From Vitellaria paradoxa (Eukaryota; Streptophyta; Magnoliopsida; Ericales; Sapotaceae), in assembly GCA_019916065.1 (NCBI GenBank), contig JAINTL010000057.1, forward strand, positions 164,325 to 228,324: a stretch of DNA of 64,000 bases, written 5' to 3'. How positions within the stretch are numbered: the first letter of the stretch is position 1; every line of letters begins with the position of its first letter. Shown in pieces: positions 62,640 through 64,000 of this stretch. The translations under genes and the position numbers were made by a program. The notes under the pieces were generated by a model. The model did not search any database, had not been told where the DNA came from, and was given only the letters and a program-made list of their open reading frames with translations.

Positions 62640-63620
62640 CTCCGGGTTCAACGGTGTAACTCCAACCTCCTCAAAGGCAAATGCTTTTGGAAATTAAACT
62701 CCTTCATATTACTCTTGGAATTGGAAGAAATTGCTTAAATTTTGAGGTGAAACTATTTGTATCTCCAAGTATAAGGTGAGAAATGGTGAATCAATCTTAC
62801 TTTAGTATTCTAATTGGCACCCTAAAGGCCCTCTAATCCCAAAATACAGTCCTAGAGTTGCACGATACTGAGTTGTCAAAGACTGATAAAGTCTCTAAAG
62901 TGATAAGCAACGGGCAGTGGTGTTGGCCTTATCCCCCCATCCACTTGGGAATTAAGAGAAATTATAGTAGAAGTGCCTCTTAATTACTTGCCTAACTAGT
63001 TGCCAGATCAGTTCATATGGATTGCTTCAAAGGATGGAAATTACAATGTCGCCGCCACATGGGAGGCCTTAGGGAAAAAGCCCAAAAGGTGATATGGCAT
63101 ACCTTTCTCTGGTTTCCTAACCACATTCCTAGGCATAGTTTTATTCTATGGCTTGCAATAAGGGAGAGACTCACTACCAAGGATAAGCTAATTGCATGGG
63201 GAATATAGATCCTCCTTGTGTTTTGTGTGGGCTTAGCAATGAAAATTTAGAGCATCTCTTCTAATGTCCATTCTTGGCTAATTAAGGGAGGCTATACTAC
63301 AAAAAAATTCCATTACCAGGATTGCACAATTGTGGAGGGAAGAAATAGCTTGGGCTGTGGGAAAATACAGCGAAAAAACTCTACACAAATAATTTGCAAG
63401 CTTGTCTGTATAGCAATGATTTACCACATATGAAAGAAAGGAATGCTAGAGCTTTCAAAGAGATTTCTTCATCAATACCCAGCCTCATCAAGAACATCAT
63501 GCATGAAATTAGAATTAAAGTTTCTCAGCTACTTGTCATTTCCAATGTAAATACTAAGGTTAGTAGCAGTTGGGAGTTATTCTTTATAGTTAATTGTTTT
63601 GATACTTAGGGGTATTGTCC
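62640..63620 (+). pseudogene. LINE 3' end with zf-RVT-like coding remnant
   Basis: Broken frames on the + strand read DQFIWIASKDGNYNV (about 63007-63050), then WHTFLWFPNHIPRHSFILWL (about 63094-63155) and RLTTKDKLIAWG. This is the module following reverse transcriptase in plant LINEs, just before the CxxC zinc-binding part. A later frame (63394-63609) contains MKERNARAFKEISSSIPSLI, the usual C-terminal region. Several stops and shifts occur. Reverse transcriptase itself is absent. Confidence 0.75.
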
Positions 63621-63644
63621 CTAAAATGATGTAAATTCTACCAT

Positions 63645-64000
63645 TGTGATGCCCCGAATTTCGTGACCTAGGGAGTGAGTGAAGGATGTTACTAATGCTA
63701 ATGTAATAGTCATAATTAACCTGGAGCAGCTATGCACCATTTATGCTGAGCACACCATCGCGAGATAATAGTATAGTAGCTCTAATTAGAATCCTAATAT
63801 AGATGAATATAATTTGGCCTTAAGGTCTTACAAACAAAGCTAAAAATTAAAAATCATATTACAATTTCAACGTCTGAACTAAAAAGTAACAAAAGTTTTC
63901 TTAAATAACTAATAAAAAAAGCATGTCGTCGCGGTCCATCTAGGGTTTAGGAGCTGCATCTACATCACAATTTGTAGGAACGTGAGCACCAATCACTTGT
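63645..64000. mobile_element. Possible LTR edge running off the window
   Basis: TGTGATGCCCCGAATTTCG begins a segment like the ATGCCCC start of the solo-LTR candidate at 54162, directly after the LINE remnant. The other end is outside the window, so neither length nor TSD can be checked. Confidence 0.35.

Overview
The window is nuclear DNA of a flowering plant, most likely a eudicot: AT-rich, with intron-split genes, GT-AG splice sites and many plant transposon families. Two protein-coding genes can be supported, both on the + strand. Almost all other recognisable structure is mobile DNA. The species cannot be named from the sequence.

Gene 1 (CDS 2738-31426, 19 exons, about 1,072 aa) is presequence protease PreP, the organellar M16C metalloprotease that degrades cleaved targeting peptides in mitochondria and chloroplasts. 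The reading frame closes across all 19 exons without an internal stop. Four introns are swollen by insertions. Intron 11 (5.6 kb) holds MITEs, a LINE stump and a decayed Ty3/gypsy element carrying a nested hAT element. Intron 12 holds a MITE. Intron 14 (8.0 kb) holds a young Ty3/gypsy element in antisense. Intron 17 (5.4 kb) holds MITEs, a LINE fragment and a Tourist-like element. Intron 5 is a GC-AG intron.

Gene 2 (CDS 57927-58958, 4 exons, about 203-210 aa) is a cyclin-dependent kinase inhibitor of the KRP/ICK family, recognised by its conserved C-terminal CDK/cyclin-binding block.

The 26 kb between the genes, and the flanks, are transposon-dominated: a fold-back MULE (31957-32673), a 214-bp tandem repeat (35790-36431), a CACTA element (36841-38058), a decayed Ty1/copia element with a nested hAT element (39077-44059), a tRNA-derived SINE (45313-45581), several small MITEs, a MULE-like MITE (53388-54020), a candidate 2.1-kb solo LTR (54162-56261), a LINE 3' end (about 62640-63620) and a possible LTR edge at the right end. 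Target-site duplications (TSDs) found by eye fix the ends of many of these to the base.

No new enzymatic system was found. The most notable structures are the composite antisense gypsy element with three LTRs, the inverted pair of related gag sequences inside one pre-mRNA, the nested-palindrome MULE, and a short unrecognised exon-like frame at 33918-34027.
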